Source: Pseudomonas oryzihabitans | Lineage (GTDB): Bacteria > Pseudomonadota > Gammaproteobacteria > Pseudomonadales > Pseudomonadaceae | Length of the DNA: 64,000 nt | Reading direction: 5' to 3' | NCBI RefSeq assembly: GCF_007665395.1 | Contig: NZ_VDND01000010.1 | Span: forward strand, 62,001 to 126,000 | Part shown: positions 17,664-26,998 of the stretch, in pieces | Layout of the letters: every line of letters begins with the position of its first letter | Numbering within the stretch: position 1 is the stretch's first letter | Notes under the pieces: generated by a model | Databases searched by the model: none | What the model saw: only the letters and a program-made list of their open reading frames with translations | What the model was told of the DNA's origin: nothing | Program-made: the position numbers and the translations under genes

Positions 17664-18023
17664 ATGGCCGATCCCATCGAACTGGAGCTGTCCATGTCCT
17701 CTGCCCGCTTCGAATACCACACCGAGTTCGCCCCCCTCACCTACCGCGTCCAGGAGCGCGGCTGGCTGCTGTTCAAGCACGAAGAGCAGACCGGTACACC
17801 TGACATCGCGGCTTTCCTGGCCGACCCGGAGCGGCAGGCACGACTGCAGGCCCTCGGCGCCGACGGCTGGGAGCTGGTCAGCGTACAGCCGGTGCTGGAA
17901 GGCCGCGCCCAGGTTGGTCAGCAGACTGCCCAGGGCAACCAGGGCTGGGGCGTTGGCTACGCGGTGGCCACCGGCTTTCTGCTGTTTTTCAAGCGGCTTA
18001 TCACCCCGACGCAAAGTCAGTAA
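17664..18023 (+). CDS. Hypothetical ICE protein with C-terminal membrane segment
   Basis: A 119-residue protein. ATG 17664 has GAGG five bases upstream; a GTG two codons earlier is an alternative. The main part is soluble (FEYHTEFAPLTYRVQERGWLLF, then GADGWELVSVQPV, a DUF4177-like pattern), and a hydrophobic stretch near the C-terminus (VGYAVATGFLLFF, about 97-109) could anchor it. It lies between two copies of the shared operator and precedes the RAQPRD gene, so it is probably co-induced with transfer genes. Confidence 0.7.
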   Translation: MADPIELELSMSSARFEYHTEFAPLTYRVQERGWLLFKHEEQTGTPDIAAFLADPERQARLQALGADGWELVSVQPVLEGRAQVGQQTAQGNQGWGVGYAVATGFLLFFKRLITPTQSQ

Positions 18024-18037
18024 CCAAGCGGGTTTGC

Positions 18038-18074
18038 AACCTATTTGGGTGCAGTAATGGTTTCCCGCTGACCT
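18038..18074 (+). promoter_or_regulatory. Shared ICE promoter/operator, copy 3
   Basis: AACCT, 16 bases, then GGTTTCCCGCTGACCT, with an AGTAAT hexamer just before GGTTT. Beyond the motif, the leader contains GGCATCCTGTGCG, nearly identical to GGCATCCTATGCG in the leader after copy 1, so the two regions share transcribed sequence as well. It precedes transfer operon 2. Confidence 0.65.
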
Positions 18075-18130
18075 CGCCTATGGCCCTCGGCATCCTGTGC
18101 GGCATCCACCCGCTAGCCCAGGGCCCCGCT

Positions 18131-18484
18131 GTGAAACTGTCCTTCTACCCTCGCACGCCAACCCGCCGCTTCGCCGTTGCCGGCAGTCTGACCATCGCGC
18201 TCGGGATCCTGACGAGCCAGGTCCAGGCCGCCGGCACCGCCTCCGAGCAGGCCAACGTCGACGTGATGATCAGGCAGCTCAACGCTGTCGAGACCGTCGC
18301 CAGGCGCAGCGCAGAGTTGCCCAGCGACGGTAGCACCCGCTACCGCCTGGACTACAACCGCCTGGCCGCTGACATCGCACGGATCCGGCAGGGCCTGCAG
18401 GACTACCTGGCACCGAGCCGCGCCCAGCCGCGCGATGCGGCCGAGCTCTCCGGTCAGTACCAGCGCGAAGGCGCCCAGCCATGA
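18131..18484 (+). CDS. ICE protein, RAQPRD family (TIGR01690)
   Basis: A 117-residue exported protein if started at GTG 18131; an ATG at 18080 extends it by 17 residues but would place the start only six bases after the operator motif. The signal peptide ends at QAAG (about residue 33 from the GTG). The family signature RAQPRD is present near the C-terminus (about 98-103). RAQPRD proteins are restricted to G-type ICE transfer operons and precede PFL_4701. The stop overlaps the next start as ATGA. Confidence 0.85.
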   Translation: MKLSFYPRTPTRRFAVAGSLTIALGILTSQVQAAGTASEQANVDVMIRQLNAVETVARRSAELPSDGSTRYRLDYNRLAADIARIRQGLQDYLAPSRAQPRDAAELSGQYQREGAQP

Positions 18485-18720
18485 GCATGACCGCGGCGCA
18501 GACCTCTGCCTTTCAAGCGGCGAGCGGTATTCCGCCCTCCGCCAGCAACCTGTTCTGGCTCTCCGCGGCCATGGCGGTTACCACCCTCTGGTTCGCCTGG
18601 CTCGCCATCAGCCTCTACAAGGGCTGGGCGAATCAGAACCTCAAACCCGCCGCGGCCAAGGGCGCCCTGATCAAGGGGCTGATCCTCTACTTCGTCCTGT
18701 CCTGGCTGATCTTGCATTAA
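18481..18720 (+). CDS. ICE membrane protein, PFL_4701 family (TIGR03758)
   Basis: A 79-residue protein with two membrane segments (about 22-46 and 60-78) and the family start AAQTSAFQAASGIPPSA. The polar turn LYKGWANQNLK lies between the helices. It probably forms part of the inner-membrane pore base, like small TraA/VirB3-type subunits, though no biochemical role is established from sequence. It lies within a tightly packed operon. Confidence 0.87.
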   Translation: MSMTAAQTSAFQAASGIPPSASNLFWLSAAMAVTTLWFAWLAISLYKGWANQNLKPAAAKGALIKGLILYFVLSWLILH

Positions 18721-18739
18721 CCCCCTCGAGGAGAAATCC

Positions 18740-19108
18740 ATGCTGTCCCTCAAACGTCTGTTCACCCTCGGCGCTCGCGCCAAATGCTTCACTTCTGCGG
18801 TAGCCAGCCTGGCCTTGCTGCCGACCGTCAGCCAAGCCGCGTTACCCAGCGCTCAAGCGCCCTCGCGCGGCGAAGGCTCCACCTGGCTTGAAACGCTCAA
18901 GAACTGCGGCTACGACGGCTTCATGGTTATTGGCCTACTGCTCTGTGCGCTAGGGCTGATTGTCGTCGCCACCCACGCTATCGGCGTTTACCACGAAATC
19001 CACACGCAAAAGAAAACCTGGAAAGACCTGGGCGCGACTGCAGTCGTCGGCGTAGTCCTCATTGGCCTGGTGATCTTCATTGTCACCAAAGCCACCACCA
19101 TCATGTAG
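18740..19108 (+). CDS. ICE membrane protein, PFL_4702 family (TIGR03745)
   Basis: A 122-residue protein with a cleavable signal (about 17-33, ending SQA) and two membrane helices (about 55-78 and 96-115). GGAG stands 11 bases upstream of the ATG. The arrangement resembles pilin-like VirB2 subunits, and pilin is a reasonable guess for this family, but that is inference. The gene is fixed between PFL_4701 and TIGR03750 in related ICEs. Confidence 0.86.
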   Translation: MLSLKRLFTLGARAKCFTSAVASLALLPTVSQAALPSAQAPSRGEGSTWLETLKNCGYDGFMVIGLLLCALGLIVVATHAIGVYHEIHTQKKTWKDLGATAVVGVVLIGLVIFIVTKATTIM

Positions 19109-19123
19109 TTCGAGACGGCGCAG

Positions 19124-19504
19124 ATGGATATTACGCAGGACCTGCATGAGGACGGCACGCTTCGCTTCTTGCCGAATCGCCTCAATACCCAACCCGTCGT
19201 CGTGGGCGGCCTGACCACCGACGAGATGTTCGCCACCATCATCGTCTGCGCCTCGTTCGGCTTTGTGGTTGGCATCCCCTTGGCGTTTTTCACGACTCCG
19301 GCGATGCCGATCTTTGCCGCGCTAGCCTGTGGCTCCCTGGGCCTTGGGCTTGCCGGCCGCCTACTCCGTCGCTGGAAGCGCGGCCGACCGGAAACCTGGC
19401 TGTGGCGGCAGGTGGAATGCCGCTTGGCACATTGGGGAATTGCCGGCCGCCGCCTGGTGATCCGTAGCGGCAGCTGGACCTGCAAGCGGATGGTGGGGCT
19501 ATGA
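19124..19504 (+). CDS. ICE protein, TIGR03750 family (VirB3/TraL-like)
   Basis: A 126-residue protein. The N-terminus FLPNRLNTQPVVVGGLTTDE is typical of TIGR03750; two adjacent hydrophobic helices (about 39-70) follow, then a basic C-terminal tail. It is a short inner-membrane component, comparable in size and place to TraL/VirB3 proteins that hold the VirB4 ATPase at the membrane. It overlaps the next gene by ATGA. Confidence 0.86.
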   Translation: MDITQDLHEDGTLRFLPNRLNTQPVVVGGLTTDEMFATIIVCASFGFVVGIPLAFFTTPAMPIFAALACGSLGLGLAGRLLRRWKRGRPETWLWRQVECRLAHWGIAGRRLVIRSGSWTCKRMVGL

Positions 19505-20157
19505 GCCGCGCCTGGAAGCTGTCCGATTCCCAGCGTGCTCATATCACCACCCTGCGCCTGGCTCTGGGTCTCATGACCGGTATCGCCATGTGGAACGGCT
19601 ACGGCTGGTCCACGGCGCCGAAGGACCTGACCGTCCATGTGCCCCCGGACCTGCGCTCGGGTAGCACACGTCCCTGGTGGGAGATACCGCCTGAGTCGGT
19701 CTATGCCTACGCCTTCTACATCTTCCAGCAGATGAACAGCTGGCCGTCCGATGGCGAGAAGAACTACAGCGACAACATCGCGCGGCTGGCCAACTTCGTC
19801 ACCCCGTCCTGCAAGGTCTACCTGGAAGGCGATGAGGCGCTCAAGCGCAATGCCGGCGAACTGCGTAGGCGCGTCCGCAACGTGGCGGAGATTCCCGGCT
19901 CGGGCTACGGCGATGATCCCACCCGGCGCGTCCAGGTGCTGGGCAACAGCGAGTGGACCGTCATGCTCGATGTCGTCGCGAACGAGTACCTGGGCGGCGA
20001 GAAGGTCAAGACGGCCCTCACGCGCTACCCGCTGCACGTCGTCAAAGCCGACGTCGATCCCGAGAAAAATCCCTGGGGCATGAAGTGGGACTGCTACAGC
20101 GGTCAACCCCAGCGGATCGAGGCCGGGATCGAAGTCAAAGCCCGAGGTACGCCATGA
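19501..20157 (+). CDS. ICE protein, PFL_4703 family (TIGR03746; TraE/VirB8-like)
   Basis: A 218-residue protein with one N-terminal membrane segment (about 18-35) and a periplasmic domain (WWEIPPESVYAYAFYIFQQMNSWPSDGEKNY, later YPLHVVKADVDPEKNPWGM). This matches the bitopic VirB8/TraE scaffold that links inner-membrane proteins to the outer-membrane core. Its ends overlap both neighbours by ATGA. Confidence 0.87.
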   Translation: MSRAWKLSDSQRAHITTLRLALGLMTGIAMWNGYGWSTAPKDLTVHVPPDLRSGSTRPWWEIPPESVYAYAFYIFQQMNSWPSDGEKNYSDNIARLANFVTPSCKVYLEGDEALKRNAGELRRRVRNVAEIPGSGYGDDPTRRVQVLGNSEWTVMLDVVANEYLGGEKVKTALTRYPLHVVKADVDPEKNPWGMKWDCYSGQPQRIEAGIEVKARGTP

Positions 20158-21065
20158 GGTCCAGTCATTCCCTCGTCCTGGTACTGGGCGGCCTGCTGCT
20201 GAGCAGCCTGGCCCAGGCCATCGAGATCCGCAAATGGGAGCGCGTCCCCATGGCCATCCCACTGGTGGTGGGTCAGGAGCGGATCCTGTTCGTCGACGCC
20301 AACGTCCGCGTTGGCGTGCCTCCCGCCATCGCCGACAAGATCCGGGTGCAAAGCACCGGCGGCGCCATCTACCTGCTGGCCAAGGATGCTATCGAACCCA
20401 GCCGCCTGCAGCTGCAGAACGCGGCCACCGGCGAAATCATGCTGGCCGATATCGCGGCCACCCCCGCCCAGGAAGGTCACGCGCCGCTGGAAGCCATTAA
20501 GATCGTGCCGGGGGATACCACGCCCACACGCTATGGACAGACCAGCGCCGCCACCCCTGCTGCCAAATCACCGGCAAAAACCAACAGCCAGGCGGGTGAG
20601 GACGAAGACGAACCGGCCCCGCCGAAGCGCGAGACGCCGATCCCCGTCGTGCTCACCCGCTACGCCGCGCAGATGCTCTATGCACCGCTGCGTACGGTGG
20701 AGCCGGTCGACGGCGTCGCCCAGGTCAAAGTCGACAAGCGCCTGGACCTGTCGACGCTGCTGCCGGCACTGCCCGTTGAAGCCAGCCAGTTGGGCGCCTG
20801 GCGGTTGGACGACCATTGGGTGACTGCCGTGAAGCTGCGTAACCAGACCGGCCAGCGCCTGGCCCTGGATCCCCGCGAGCTGATGGGCGACTTCGCCACC
20901 GCCACCTTTCAGCACCCCTACCTCGGTGCCCGCGGCGATGCCAGCGACACCACAGTGCTCTACCTGGTCACCAAGGACCACGGACTCGGCCAGTCGCTGC
21001 TGCCCAGCCTGAGCGCCGCTGATCCTCGGGTAAGCCCGGAGGTACGCCATGCAGCTCAGAAGTAA
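20154..21065 (+). CDS. ICE protein, PFL_4704 family (TIGR03749; TraK/VirB9-like)
   Basis: A 303-residue secreted protein from ATG 20154, which overlaps the previous stop; the frame is open upstream but only antisense to nothing meaningful. A signal peptide ends at AQA (about residue 21). The mature start IEIRKWERVPMAIPLVVGQERILF is typical of PFL_4704. A low-complexity linker rich in proline and acidic residues (about 125-160) separates two beta-rich domains. It likely forms the outer part of the core complex with the TraB-like and lipoprotein subunits. Confidence 0.86.
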   Translation: MRSSHSLVLVLGGLLLSSLAQAIEIRKWERVPMAIPLVVGQERILFVDANVRVGVPPAIADKIRVQSTGGAIYLLAKDAIEPSRLQLQNAATGEIMLADIAATPAQEGHAPLEAIKIVPGDTTPTRYGQTSAATPAAKSPAKTNSQAGEDEDEPAPPKRETPIPVVLTRYAAQMLYAPLRTVEPVDGVAQVKVDKRLDLSTLLPALPVEASQLGAWRLDDHWVTAVKLRNQTGQRLALDPRELMGDFATATFQHPYLGARGDASDTTVLYLVTKDHGLGQSLLPSLSAADPRVSPEVRHAAQK

Positions 21066-22569
21066 TCCGCTCCTCAAGTACGCTCTGCTACCCCTACTCG
21101 TCCTAGTGGTCTTCGTCGGGGTGAAAATGCTCGGCCGCGGCAAGTCGGCGGAGCCTGAGCAGCCGCAATCCGCCCAGCTCACCCCCGAACAGGCCAAGGC
21201 GCTCGGCATTGAAGGCGATACGGCCAACGACACCCTGCGCACCATCGTCGCCGAGAGTCGCCAGCTGAAGGAGCAGATGAGCAAGGTCCTGAAAGACAAC
21301 GAAGAGGCCAAGCGGGAGAACGAGGGCCTCAAGGCTCAGCTGAGCAACATCAACAGCACGGTCGACAACCGCGTCCAGGCGGGCATCAACCAGGGCATGG
21401 AGAATCAGCAGAAGCAGACCCAAGGGCTCGTTGATAATTTGCAGAAGCAGCTCAACACCCTGTCGCAGATGGGCAGTCAGTTGGGGGGCGCTGCAGGCTC
21501 CGGCGGCGATATGCCAATCGGGCTCGGCATCAACCCGGGCGAAGGTAATCAGTTCAAGAAAGGCAGTGGCAGCTCGGACCTGGTCTGGATCGAGCCGCAG
21601 GACGGCACGGCCGTCGATGCCAATGGCAAGCCCCTCGCTGCCGGCAGTGGTCAGGCGGCCAGTGGCTTTGCTTTCCCAACCTCCTTCGGCACCGCTGGCC
21701 AGAAGACCCTGGACGCGGCGTCCGGCGGTGCGCAGCGCGTGGCGGATGGGGTGGGCGGCGATGAACAGACGCGCAAGAAGGTCCGTAAGGTCTACACCCT
21801 GCCCCAGAACTCGACCCTGATGGGCTCGGTATCTATGACCGCCCTAGTGGGCCGCGTACCGGTCGACGGCACGGTCAACGACCCCTACCCCTTCAAGGTG
21901 CTGATCGGTCCCGACAACCTGACTGCCAACGGCATCGACCTGCCCGACGTCGCCGGCGCCGTGGTGAGTGGTACCGCCTCGGGCGATTGGACCCTGTCGT
22001 GCGTGCGCGGGCAGATCCGCAGCATGACCTTTGTCTTCACCGACGGCACCGTACGTACCCTACCCGCCCCCCAGGAGAATGGTGGTCAGCAGAACAACGG
22101 CCAGAACAACCAGAACAGCTCCACCAATGGCCAACCGGCTGCGGTCCAGGGCGGTATGGGCTGGATCAGCGATCCCTATGGCATCCCGTGCATTGCCGGC
22201 GATCGCCGAAGCAATGCTGCCCAGTACATCGGCTCCCAGGCGCTGATCACGGCCGCCGGTGCCGGCGCGGCCTCACTCATCAAGAGCGATGGCAGCAGCT
22301 CCAGCTACGTGCAGACCTCCAGCGGCACCATCGGCACGACCGGAATCTCGGGGAACGAGGCGATGGGCAAGATCCTGAACCAGGGCGTCAGCGACATCTC
22401 CACCTGGGTGAACAAGCTCTACGGCCAGGCCTTTGCCGCCATCTACGTCCAGCCCGGGGCGAAGGTGGCCATCCACCTCGACCAGGAACTGGCCATCGAC
22501 TACGAACTCAAGGGCCGCAAGGTCGACTATCGCAAGGGAGCTCGCCATGCCTCGGCTGATCTCGACTAA
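21049..22569 (+). CDS. ICE protein, PFL_4705 family (TIGR03752; TraB/VirB10-like)
   Basis: A 506-residue protein overlapping the previous gene by 17 bases. It has one membrane segment (about 8-24), a predicted coiled coil (about 60-140, ESRQLKEQMSKVLKDNEEAK), a glycine-rich linker, and a VirB10-type beta domain (TLMGSVSMTALVGRVPVDG, about 257-275). The end, KVAIHLDQELAIDYE, matches the conserved VirB10 C-terminus. VirB10-like proteins span the envelope and gate substrate transfer. Confidence 0.88.
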   Translation: MQLRSNPLLKYALLPLLVLVVFVGVKMLGRGKSAEPEQPQSAQLTPEQAKALGIEGDTANDTLRTIVAESRQLKEQMSKVLKDNEEAKRENEGLKAQLSNINSTVDNRVQAGINQGMENQQKQTQGLVDNLQKQLNTLSQMGSQLGGAAGSGGDMPIGLGINPGEGNQFKKGSGSSDLVWIEPQDGTAVDANGKPLAAGSGQAASGFAFPTSFGTAGQKTLDAASGGAQRVADGVGGDEQTRKKVRKVYTLPQNSTLMGSVSMTALVGRVPVDGTVNDPYPFKVLIGPDNLTANGIDLPDVAGAVVSGTASGDWTLSCVRGQIRSMTFVFTDGTVRTLPAPQENGGQQNNGQNNQNSSTNGQPAAVQGGMGWISDPYGIPCIAGDRRSNAAQYIGSQALITAAGAGAASLIKSDGSSSSYVQTSSGTIGTTGISGNEAMGKILNQGVSDISTWVNKLYGQAFAAIYVQPGAKVAIHLDQELAIDYELKGRKVDYRKGARHASADLD

Positions 22570-22993
22570 TCACGCACGACTACAGATGGCGGCTGTGCTG
22601 GCCATAACGCTGCTGGCCGCGGGCTGCTCGGTCAACAAGGAGAAGATGCTGCCGCATGGCGACCAGACCATGATGGACGTCTGGAACGCCGGCACCACTG
22701 GCTCGGCCGGCAGCAGCCAAGGCCGTCAGCTCGTCGACGCGCGTGCTGAATTGCGCCGCCCGATCAACACGATCGAGGCCCGGCCGCTGGCGGATAACGC
22801 CGGCTATTCGCGCACCGCGCAGAACGAGATCTACAGCCAGTTCAAGCGCCTGCCCAACCCGGACCTGGTCATGTACGTGTTCCCACACCTGGCGGGCTCC
22901 GACCCGGCACCCATCCCCGGCTACACCACCGTTTTCCCGCTCTACCAGCGTGTGCAATACGCCATGCCCGGTGAGCGGGTGGAGAATTACTGA
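22547..22993 (+). CDS. ICE lipoprotein, TIGR03751 family (TraV/VirB7-like)
   Basis: A 148-residue protein from ATG 22547, inside the end of the preceding gene. The lipobox LLAAGC places the lipidated cysteine at about residue 27. The family stretch MLPHGDQTMMDVWN follows directly, and the C-terminus is PLYQRVQYAMPGE. It should anchor the core complex in the outer membrane. Its stop overlaps the start of the ATPase gene by one base. Confidence 0.87.
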   Translation: MPRLISTNHARLQMAAVLAITLLAAGCSVNKEKMLPHGDQTMMDVWNAGTTGSAGSSQGRQLVDARAELRRPINTIEARPLADNAGYSRTAQNEIYSQFKRLPNPDLVMYVFPHLAGSDPAPIPGYTTVFPLYQRVQYAMPGERVENY

Positions 22994-25900
22994 TGGGTAT
23001 TTTCGAACGCCTGCGTGGCAAGAAGACAGCCAATACTTCGGCTGCTGAGTCAGACGTGGTGCAAAGCCCTCAAGAGCTTGATGAACCGGCAGATAACGCT
23101 GAGCCAGTCATCCATCCCGAATCCATCCGAGCTACTCGTGCCCTCGAGGTCGACGAGGAAGCCGCCTATCAACGCCATCTGGATCGTCTAAAGGCTCATG
23201 GCATCCCGGAGCCCGGTGCCTGGATGACCGGCAAGGAAAAGCCCGCGACGGTAGCCGATGTCGCCAGGCTCTACGATGTCAATCCCAGCTTCACCAACCT
23301 GCTGCCCTGGGTCGAATATCTGCCCGAGCACCAGGCCATGCTGCTCGAGGACGGCAAGTCCCTGGCTGCGTTCTTCGACATCGTGCCGATCGGCACCGAA
23401 GGCCGCTCACCGGCCTGGCTACGCCAGGCGCGGGATGCCCTGGAGAACGCCCTGCAGGACAGCTTCGATGAGCTCGAGGTCAGTCCCTGGGTTATTCAGA
23501 TGTACGCCTACGACGAGATCCAGTTCGACAGCTATCTCGAAGGCTTCCGTAATTACGTCAAACCACGCGCCCAAGGTTCGGCCTTTACCGAGCTCTACCA
23601 GGGGCTGATGAAGCACCACCTCTCCGCCATCTCCAAGCCTGGAGGCCTGTTCGAGGACAAAGTGGTTTCCAAGCTGCCCTGGCGTGGCCAGCAGCGTCGC
23701 GTACGCCTGGTGGTTTCACGACGCAGCGTCGGCGACGGCTTGATGCGTGGCCAGGATCCCGCGCTCTATCTGCGCAATACCTGTGAACGCCTGGTCGGCT
23801 CGCTGGCCAACGCCGGCGTCCGAGCCATCCGCATGGAAGAGCGTGCGATCCGGCACTGGCTCCTGCAGTGGTTCAATCCCTGCCCCGATCACCTAGGCAC
23901 CACGCGCAAGGACCATGACCGCTTTTTCGAGCTGGTGAATACACCGACCGAAGTCGAGGATGGCACCATCCCGGTGCTGGCCAGTGGCACGGACTTCTCA
24001 CAGTGCCTGCTGTACCGCGAGCCTCGCTCGGACGCAGCCAAGGGCATCTGGTTTTTCGATGGCCAACCCACCCGGGTGATTATGCTCGATCGGCTGCGCG
24101 AGGCGCCCAAGACCGGACATTTGACGGGCGAGACGCGCCAGGGCAGTGATGCGCTCAATGCCCTGATGGACAAGCTACCTGAGGACACGGTGCTGGCCAT
24201 CACCCTGGTGGTTACACCTCAAGACACGCTGGAAGCCCACCTCAACGACCTGCACAAGAAAGCCGTGGGTGACAATCAGGCCTCGGCGCTGACCCGGGAA
24301 GCCATTCAGGATGCGCGATACCTCATTGGCCGCAAGCACAAGCTGTACAAGGGCAGCGTCGCATTCTACGTCCGCGGCAAACATGAAGCGGAGTTGACGC
24401 AGCGCTGCATGAACCTGACGAACATCCTGCTGGGGGCTGGCATGGAGCCCGTGCAGCCGGACGATGAGGTCGCCGGCCTTTCCAGCTACCTGAGATGGCT
24501 CCCGGCCAACTTCGATCCGAATCAGCCCCGTGCCCTGCAGTGGTATGCCCAGATGCTGCTCGTCCAGCACGTTGCCAACCTGGCCCCGGTCTGGGGTCGC
24601 CACACCGGCACTGGGCATCCTGGAACAACCGTCTTCAACCGCGGCGGCGCGCCGCTGACCTTCGACCCCTTCAACAAGGAAGATCGTCAGATGAACGCCC
24701 ACGGGTTCGTCTTCGGCCCCACCGGGGCTGGCAAGTCGGCGACTCTTAATAACCTGATGATTCAGTGGCTGGCCGGCTACCGGCCGCGCATGTTCGTCGC
24801 CGAGGCCGGTAACAGCTTTGGGCTGTTGGCGGACTTCGCACAACGTCTGGGTCTCACCGTGCATCGCGTGCGCCTTTCTCCTGGATCCGGCGTCAGCCTG
24901 GCGCCCTTTGCTGACGCTATCCGTCTTGCGGACGACCCGGCTCGTGTTGCCGTCCTCGATGCCGAAGACCTGGAGGCGTCGGATCGCAACAGTACCCCTC
25001 AGGCCAACCTCGAGGACGATCAGCGCGACGTGCTCGGTGAGATGGAGATTGTGGCTCGCCTGATGATCACCGGCGGTGAGGAGAAGGAGGACGCTCGTCT
25101 GACCCGCGCTGATCGCGCGGCTATCCGTCACGCCATCATCAATGCGGCTACGACCTGTTCCAAGGCCGAGAAGACCGTGCTGACCCAGGACGTCCGCGAT
25201 GCTCTGAGTGGGGCCGCACGGGACGAAGGCCTTCCTGCGGCGCGGCGGGAGCGCCTGCAAGAGATGGCTGAATCCATGGATATGTTCTGCATGGGCGCTG
25301 ACGGGGAGATGTTCAATCGCCCTGGTACGCCCTGGCCGGAAGCCGACCTGACCGTTGTGGACTTTGCCACCTACGCCCGCGAGGGCTACCAGGCGCAACT
25401 CGGCATTGCCTACATCTCGCTACTCAACTCGATCAACAACATCGCCGAGCGTGACCAATTCAAAGGTCGCCCGCTGATCAAGCTGACCGATGAAGGCCAC
25501 ATCATCACCAAGCACCCGCTGCTACTGCCCTATGCGATGAAGATCACCAAGATGTGGCGAAAGCTCGGCGCCTGGTTCTGGCTGGCTACCCAGAACATCG
25601 ACGATATCCCGCTCTCCGGCGCGCCGATGCTCAACATGATCGAGTGGTGGATCTGCCTCAACATGCCGCCGGATGAGGTCGAGAAGATTTCCAAATTCCG
25701 CTCCCTCACCCCTGCGCAGAAGGAGCTGATGCTGTCAGCACGCAAGCAGAGCGGCGCCTATACCGAAGGCGTGGTGCTGTCCAAATCCATGGAGATCCTC
25801 TTTCGCGCGGTTCCGCCGAGCCTCTTCCTGGCCCTGGCAATGACGGAGCCGGAAGAGAAGGCTGAACGTGCGCAGCTGATGGAGGAACTCGGCACCGACG

Positions 25901-26001
25901 AGCTGGGCGCGGCCGTCGCCGTGGCGGCGCGACTGGATCGGCTGCGCGGCATCGAGCCCTACCCCTTCGATCTGCCACCCGCTTCGGGAGCACGCGGATG
26001 A
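22993..26001 (+). CDS. Conjugative transfer ATPase, PFL_4706 family (TIGR03744; TraC/VirB4-like)
   Basis: A 1002-residue AAA+ ATPase energising pilus and pore assembly. The N-terminal 550 residues are the VirB4-type domain. Walker A is GPTGAGKS at about 575-582 and a Walker B-like LIKLTDEGH lies near 828-836, with WLATQNIDD after it. Length and order fit the family. The stop overlaps the next small gene by ATGA, continuing the coupled operon. Confidence 0.92.
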   Translation: MGIFERLRGKKTANTSAAESDVVQSPQELDEPADNAEPVIHPESIRATRALEVDEEAAYQRHLDRLKAHGIPEPGAWMTGKEKPATVADVARLYDVNPSFTNLLPWVEYLPEHQAMLLEDGKSLAAFFDIVPIGTEGRSPAWLRQARDALENALQDSFDELEVSPWVIQMYAYDEIQFDSYLEGFRNYVKPRAQGSAFTELYQGLMKHHLSAISKPGGLFEDKVVSKLPWRGQQRRVRLVVSRRSVGDGLMRGQDPALYLRNTCERLVGSLANAGVRAIRMEERAIRHWLLQWFNPCPDHLGTTRKDHDRFFELVNTPTEVEDGTIPVLASGTDFSQCLLYREPRSDAAKGIWFFDGQPTRVIMLDRLREAPKTGHLTGETRQGSDALNALMDKLPEDTVLAITLVVTPQDTLEAHLNDLHKKAVGDNQASALTREAIQDARYLIGRKHKLYKGSVAFYVRGKHEAELTQRCMNLTNILLGAGMEPVQPDDEVAGLSSYLRWLPANFDPNQPRALQWYAQMLLVQHVANLAPVWGRHTGTGHPGTTVFNRGGAPLTFDPFNKEDRQMNAHGFVFGPTGAGKSATLNNLMIQWLAGYRPRMFVAEAGNSFGLLADFAQRLGLTVHRVRLSPGSGVSLAPFADAIRLADDPARVAVLDAEDLEASDRNSTPQANLEDDQRDVLGEMEIVARLMITGGEEKEDARLTRADRAAIRHAIINAATTCSKAEKTVLTQDVRDALSGAARDEGLPAARRERLQEMAESMDMFCMGADGEMFNRPGTPWPEADLTVVDFATYAREGYQAQLGIAYISLLNSINNIAERDQFKGRPLIKLTDEGHIITKHPLLLPYAMKITKMWRKLGAWFWLATQNIDDIPLSGAPMLNMIEWWICLNMPPDEVEKISKFRSLTPAQKELMLSARKQSGAYTEGVVLSKSMEILFRAVPPSLFLALAMTEPEEKAERAQLMEELGTDELGAAVAVAARLDRLRGIEPYPFDLPPASGARG

Positions 26002-26306
26002 GGGCGATGGACCGCTTTACCCAGGACCTCATCGACAGCCTGACACAGCTACTCAGCCAACCCGGGCAGGATACCCTGACCGCGCTGCAGATCTGCGCTC
26101 CGGTACTAATCACCAATCTGCAGGTGGTTAAAGCGCGCGCAGTGGATCGCCGGGAGATCGAGGCCCAGCTTGATACGGCGCTCAAAGACTGGCTGGCCAA
26201 GCACCCGCAGCCGGATGAAGCGCAGCAGGCCTTGCTCGAGGCCCTGCATCGAGATGTGCTGGGCAGGGACAGCGATGAGACTACGGCTAGGGAGGCTTCA
26301 GCATGA
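25998..26306 (+). CDS. Small ICE protein, 102 residues
   Basis: A soluble helical protein between the ATPase and DsbA-like genes, overlapping both by ATGA. A second ATG three codons in is also possible. It contains no signal peptide, membrane segment or recognised domain. Coupling on both sides argues that it is a real operon member; its role is unknown. Confidence 0.7.
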   Translation: MRAMDRFTQDLIDSLTQLLSQPGQDTLTALQICAPVLITNLQVVKARAVDRREIEAQLDTALKDWLAKHPQPDEAQQALLEALHRDVLGRDSDETTAREASA

Positions 26307-26998
26307 AGAAGCCCGACATCCTGGCTACCCCATGGGGCCTCTACGGAATCTTGGCCGCGGTGCTCGCCTGCGTCTTAGCCGTGCATGCCATCCAGGGGCG
26401 TAGCACGCCGGAATCTGTCCAAACTAGCTCCAAACCACCGACCTTCGTCTACGGAAATGCTTTCGCGCGCTTCACGCTGATCGAGTACGGCGACCTGGAG
26501 TGCCCTTACTGCAAGGACGCCTTCCCGCAGCTAAAGCAGCTGATTGCGCGGCACGACCAGCTGAATTGGCAATGGCAGCACCTACCGCTACCGATGCATG
26601 GGGAGGCAGCCCAGTACGAAGCACGGCTGGTGACCTGCGCCGGTTGGTATGGAGGCAATCCGGTGTTCTGGCAAGCCATCGAAGCCGTTTACCAGCATAG
26701 CCGTGGCAACGGCGCTGGCCTCGCGGTGCCGATCGATCAACTGGGCCTACAACCCGCCGTTTCGCTGCAGCACCTTCAGGCCTGCGTCGAAGACAACGCT
26801 GCGGTACGCCAAGCAATCGCGGAACAGACTAGCGCTGCGGCAAAGCAGCGCATCGAAGCTACGCCGACCTTTGAGCTGAAGGACAATAGCTCTGGCAGCT
26901 TCATCCGCCTGCCAGCGCTGCTGGACGCCGCCGGCATGCTGTCCGCCATGGACTGGCTGGCTACCCAGGAGGGGGCCGATGCGCAGCAGCGCCAATGA
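26303..26998 (+). CDS. Membrane-anchored DsbA-like thiol-disulfide oxidoreductase
   Basis: A 231-residue protein with an N-terminal membrane anchor (about 12-31) and a DsbA/DsbG-type thioredoxin domain. The active site is ECPYC at about 66-70 and the conserved cis-proline region is EATPTFEL (about 192-199). It probably forms or isomerises disulfides in periplasmic parts of the mating pore, such as the cysteine-rich TraU- and TraH-like proteins encoded downstream. DsbC-like TrbB and DsbA-like proteins play this part in F-type systems. Confidence 0.86.
   Translation: MKKPDILATPWGLYGILAAVLACVLAVHAIQGRSTPESVQTSSKPPTFVYGNAFARFTLIEYGDLECPYCKDAFPQLKQLIARHDQLNWQWQHLPLPMHGEAAQYEARLVTCAGWYGGNPVFWQAIEAVYQHSRGNGAGLAVPIDQLGLQPAVSLQHLQACVEDNAAVRQAIAEQTSAAAKQRIEATPTFELKDNSSGSFIRLPALLDAAGMLSAMDWLATQEGADAQQRQ

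Noticed and set aside
18988-20262. 424-codon minus-strand frame opposite PFL_4703
   Set aside because: Antisense to a coupled series of conserved transfer genes.
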